Assembly: GCA_019633425.1 (NCBI GenBank)
Contig: WSUB01000156.1
Location: 1 to 64,000 of the forward strand
From: Tulasnella sp. 424
Taxonomy: Eukaryota; Basidiomycota; Agaricomycetes; Cantharellales; Tulasnellaceae
DNA: 64,000 bases
Direction of reading: 5' to 3'
Shown here: piece after piece, positions 59,859-64,000 of the stretch
Position numbering within the stretch: position 1 is the stretch's first letter
Layout of the letters: every line of letters starts with the position of its first letter
Position numbers and translations under genes: made by a program
The notes under the pieces: model-generated
The model's input: the letters and a program-made list of their open reading frames with translations, nothing else
Told to the model about the DNA's origin: nothing
The model's database searches: none

Positions 59859-62432
59859 ATGGCCTCCACTGCTTTCCGTTCAACGCAACCCGCTAACGCC
59901 AAATTACGCTACTCCCGTGCCACGACGCCCTTATCTGCTCCTGCTGGCCATCATTCCACATCCGAAACCCCCGCTAAATTCCTCCCTGTTCCGACCAAAG
60001 CAAACGAAGAGGCGCCGGAAATTAATGCTCAGCTTATATCGGAGTTGCAAGATAATATCATTCTAGTCAAGCCCGAAAAATTCATGGGGACATTTATGTA
60101 CACCAACGAATCTTCAAGGCTCAAAAGCGATAAGGCCCTGGCCAAGGATTGCCTCAAATCCCTCCAACTTCGAGAAAATGAGCCAAAGTTCAATGAAGTT
60201 ATTCAAGATATGGCACTTGACGGTTCCCTATCCAAGGTCGACCTCTTGTCCTCCCTTTCCACCTATTCCAAGCGCGAGTTTACCAAGTTAGTCACCGACG
60301 TCAACCGAGAGAACCAACTCTATCAACCACTCGTCACTCTTCTCACATACGTCAACTCGTTCTTCCGCTTGAGCTTCCGAGATGCCGAGGAAGTTGAGGG
60401 ATGGTCTCCGGGGATTGACAAAGGATGGGAGAAGGCTAGAGACCCCATATCCAAGGAGAAGAAAAGGAGCATGCGACCAAAACCCGGATCCTTCCTGCAA
60501 AGGCGATTCGTTGCCACTTATCGAAAACCAGGCTCGTTCTCAAACCATATAATCCATGGCCCAGAGCTTCTCCCGGATCTGTGCTTGGTCCTCCGTGACC
60601 CTGCCCCGACGACCAAAGGCCACAAGACCAAGCCGGAGCGTTTATTCTGGAAGAACGTCAAGGTGCCGATCGAAGTGAAGCTCAGCGATGGTTTTGATGC
60701 CGCCACTGCATGCCAGATGGCTCGTTACGCGCGCGCCATCAAGCTGGAGCAGTTCGACAGGAACGTCGTTTTCAGCCTCCTTCTCAGCAAACGAAATTGT
60801 TGGGTTTTCCATTGGGATGCGGCCGGCTGCCATACCACGAAGATTGACGTTCACAAAAATCCCATCGCATTCATTCAAGTCATCGGGCGACTGGCTTCCA
60901 TGAGTCCGAAGAGCCTGGGATATGATGCCCAATTCTCAAACGCGGGGCGAGTCCTCGCGGGCGAAGAATTCAAGACTGTCCTCGAAGTTTCTTCAGGAGG
61001 GGCCAAGCAGTTCCTCGACGAATCATCAGGTGATGATTGCCCGGAGAAAGTCATAAAGCTGGAGCTATTCGTAGACAACCCCATATTTGAGGCGAGAGGG
61101 CTTCTTTTCTCTCGTTTCACGCGAGTGTGGGAAGGGCGCGAATTGCAACCCGATGCAAAATCGTCTCCTGGGGCCCTCCGTGTCGTGAAGCAGAACTGGG
61201 CAGATGCGCAGCGCATCAGCGAGGCTTTCCTCTGCGATCAAGCCAAGGACGTTCCGAGCGTTGCCAGAGTTGTAGGCTCACAGGAGCTCGAGAGTACAGC
61301 CGAGCATCACGAGGGCATCAAACCAAAGGATGTTCTAGAAGTATACCGAGCGGTTAAGGGACCCAAGCCGAACGATATTTCATTTCGGTTCCAAAAAAGC
61401 AAAGAAATCCGCCGGCTTTTCGAACGAGTCTTGGTTCGGATAGTATTTGAACAGAAGGGCCGCTCTATCTTCAAAGTACAAAGTTGCCGGGAGCTCCTTC
61501 AAGCGACAAAGCATTGGGTTGAAGGTTAGTCAGTCCTGCTATATGTCACGGGATCATATCTCTGATCCCAATATGAAGGCCTGCAGGGACTCTACGAGAA
61601 AGGAATCATACACCGCGACATCTCCAGCGGAAACCTACTTTTAGGTCAAGACCCGAACTCGCGCGCCTTCATTATCGACCTTGGTTTGGCGTACTTTAAC
61701 TCCAAAGACGAAGGGAATGTCTCTGGGCCCAAGGAAGACGAAGAACGCGATGCAAGGGACCACCACCACCTTACTGTAAGCCTGAAAATGCCCCGTGCTA
61801 TTTCTGCCGACGCTGACTTGACCCGATCTCAGGGTACTTTGCCGTTTATTGCCCATGAGATTATCGAGGCCAGCACGGACCGCGAACCCATCCCCCACAC
61901 GTGGTATCACGACCTAGAGTCGGTGTTTTGGGTCCTTCTTTACCTTGTCTTACTGGAGGAGCCCTCCAAAAAGGCAGAGATTAGCATAGCTGGCCTACAA
62001 TCAACCAGTCCCGATAATGTCTATGCACGCAAGATGACTCTGCTATCCAACGATCTTCGAAAAATCAAGTTCTCTGGCCGTTTCAAGGACTTGGGGCCGT
62101 TTCTCAAGGATTTCGGGCAGGCTTGCTGGGATCATTACCAGAACAGGCGTAATCTCGAATTTGAGGACGTCATCAAAATGGCAGATCTCGCCTTGGAGTC
62201 ATTGCCACCCTCCTCGGGGGAAGCTACGACAGTCGTTCCCGAATCGGAATATTACTCCGGGCAGACCAAGAGGAAGAGGGAGGATGATCACGACGAAGCC
62301 AACCGCCTTAATACCGGCTCAGCCGCGGACGAGGTAGTAGCCAAACAGAACGACGAAGCTGGGGAGGGGGGTAGTAATCACCCTTCAGGAACAGCTGGTA
62401 GCGGTAGAGTGCTTCGCCGTCGTCTTGTGTAA
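59859..62432 (+). CDS. FunK1-type fungal protein kinase with N-terminal PD...ExK region
   Basis: Exons are 59859-61524, 61579-61775 and 61833-62432, giving 820 aa. The ATG at 59859 has the best context (caccaccATGg); an in-frame ATG at 59805 would add 18 residues. The N-terminal half holds PDLCLVL (Asp240), then VPIEVKLSDG (Glu272, Lys274), then QMARYARAI and a VVFSLLLS strand. The order is that of a PD-(D/E)XK nuclease fold, as noted for other FunK1 proteins; activity is inferred. The kinase half has IIHRDISSGNLLL (Asp569), the metal motif as DLG instead of DFG (FIIDLGLAYF), GTLPFIAHEII and the FunK1 hallmark HTWYHDLESVFWVLLYL. The C-terminus is charged and disordered, with a putative nuclear signal (TKRKRE). 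FunK1 kinases are expanded in mushrooms and linked to multicellular development. Confidence 0.85.
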
Positions 62433-63489
62433 TTCGCTCTGGTTTCGTTTATCATCCGCATACAGGTGTTCTTTCGGCCCATATTCGATTTTATTTATAT
62501 CTTCTCCACCTATTCGTTTCCGTGTATGCTAGACAGTGTCTCTAAGCGATTCGAATATTTTGTTTGCGAGAAACTGGATCGAGCATACGAATACAACACC
62601 TGAAACACGGGCTACAGAGGGCAACGTAGATATTCCTAACTACAAGAGAGGAGAGGTACCTACTGATTTTCGAAAGACAAGAAATTGAAAGGAGCGGTCC
62701 CTTGGACTCTGCGTTCTCGGTGGTCACATGATAAAAAAAGACATATCCCTATACGTTACAATACTCATGCCACGAGCATTAGCGTTTTAAAGTGATTTTC
62801 AACCCTCTCTCGAAGTTCGAAGCAAAATTATACGGCCAGTTAAATCGTCTTTCGGTCGAAACAGCCTTGTGTAATGAATTTCGATAGAACTTTCCTCAAG
62901 CAGTTCGGCCTGGCTCCCCCGATCACAAAGCGGACAGAAACCTGCCAACATAAGGGGATACACGCATGTCGATTTATAAACGAGCGACCACGAAACGCTG
63001 TTGTATTTCAGGCAGCTAATAACGAGAGGATGTTACTCTAATAAACACGACAGAAGTAACGAGGTCAAGCGAGCGAGGGGGACTGAACAAGAATATAAAG
63101 AAAAGCTAAAGAGTAACGTCCGAAAAGAAGGGAGGGTGCAGTGTCTACAGCGAGAGCATCAACCAAAAAGAAAACGGACATGATACAAGCAGCAGTCGAG
63201 GTCTGAGAATTTGTTTACGGCACGGAGGAAATGAGGGACATGCAGAGAGAAGCATGGCCGAGCGGGGTTGAGAAAGCGGTCGCGATTGTAATCAAGTTGC
63301 AGAGAGAGAAGAAGATTTATCGTGGTCGGAGGCGTAATGAGATGAGACGATGCGAGATGAGGGGGAGACCCAAAAAAAAGCAACGAGACGAACGAACGAA
63401 CATGGACGAAAAAGGATGCCGCCAAGTCGGTTATAGCACCAAGGCGCCAACGAAAGCATCAATCATGGAAGCCACGAAGCTAACTGGTT
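62433..63489. other. Intergenic region after the FunK1 gene
   Basis: No supported gene. Purine-rich stretches occur near 63060-63400. Confidence 0.4.
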
Positions 63490-63710
63490 TCATAACGATC
63501 GAGCTCAACGAGGAACACACCGACGATGCGAGCCTCGATCTGCTCTGCGTGGCCCTAGTCAGCAGACAAATATAAGACATCTCCAGGTGCCCCGAATACT
63601 CAAGCGGCAGCCTTGAGGGCTAAGTGAAGCCAACGCATACGGTTCTCGATCGACAAAGCAATTCGCGCCTCAGACCATGAACCGGTCCAGGGCGGACGGA
63701 GCCTACTAAG
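63490..63710. repeat. Second copy of the 59.3-59.5 kb block
   Basis: Similar to 59325-59500 over about 180 bp with scattered substitutions, ending near 63690. It is followed directly by pectate-lyase sequence, whereas in the original locus this block lies after the lyase. Confidence 0.65.
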
Positions 63711-64000
63711 GCCACCGACGTTTCTTATATCATCGGAGGAGGTGCTTTCCACGTCGAGAACAAGATCGTTCAGCATAACGGAGCCGGCACGGTTTCGATC
63801 AGCAAGTTCTATGCCAACGACTTCGGCAAGTGAGTCCAACTTGCCTACACTCATCCATTTGTTCGTATCTGACCCGACCGCGCTTTTCCAGGCTGTATCG
63901 CTCTTGGGGTAACTATTCTACGAGCTATGAACGCCATGTCATCATCGACAGCGTTGCATTGATCGCCGGTTTGACCGGAGTCGGTGTCAATTAAACGAGG
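63711..64000 (+). pseudogene. Partial, damaged second copy of the PL3 pectate lyase
   Basis: It starts abruptly at the codons for [13 protein letters not shown] and follows the original from 57950 to 58236, including the intron between 58067 and 58131. Two cysteines of the SCGNCST block are changed (SWGNYST). A five-base insertion near 63991 creates a TAA after GVGVN. The signal peptide, the linker and the first half are missing. The window end cuts it, so more may follow. Confidence 0.85.

Overview
The window is nuclear DNA of a filamentous basidiomycete, most likely an Agaricomycete. Genes carry many short GT-AG introns (about 50-70 nt). The gene content includes a fungal-type FunK1 kinase, an SRPK-like kinase, a Cdc3-type septin, a chitin deacetylase and a PL3 pectate lyase. 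All exon structures were deduced by hand from splice signals, reading-frame closure and protein-family expectations; no transcript data were available.

Left third (1-23 kb). The 3' part of the FG-nucleoporin gene NUP159/NUP214 is followed by a head-to-tail array of four paralogous genes (A 5196-7567, B 9013-11769, C 13658-16099, D 19169-21141). The array ends at the methylosome-subunit gene pICln (21943-23048, minus). I read the family as predicted PD-(D/E)XK nuclease-fold proteins: a conserved Asp, then 19-22 residues later Glu-Val-Lys, then a Gln helix and a 'TTYEYWxFGVF' strand pair. They also carry a second conserved C-terminal domain. Between array members lie partial copies of the NUP159 3' end and of the pICln last exon. 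These are fossils of tandem duplications whose breakpoints fell inside the two flanking housekeeping genes. C has an in-frame stop and D is shortened, so the array is decaying as well as expanding. Two relatives lie further right on the minus strand: truncated F (27471-28106) and full-length E (32685-35396).

Middle (24-47.6 kb). Mostly ordinary single-copy genes: chitin deacetylase; an SRPK-like kinase beginning with a myristoylation-type MGNC motif; COQ4 (ubiquinone) divergent from a METTL21-like lysine methyltransferase; U2 snRNP A' (LEA1); septin CDC3; karyopherin MTR10/transportin-3; and a TMEM205/DUF4149-like membrane protein with two 24-nt microexons.

Right part (47.6-64 kb). A Ca3427-like periplasmic-binding-protein-fold gene, a 10-exon OSCA/TMEM63/CSC1-type channel gene, an unrecognised gene, a secreted PL3 pectate lyase with a Ser/Thr/Lys-rich linker, a FunK1 kinase whose N-terminal region also carries a PD...ExK pattern, and at the window end a degenerate second PL3 copy fused to a duplicated intergenic segment.

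No rRNA, CRISPR, convincing tRNA or recognisable transposase/reverse transcriptase was seen.
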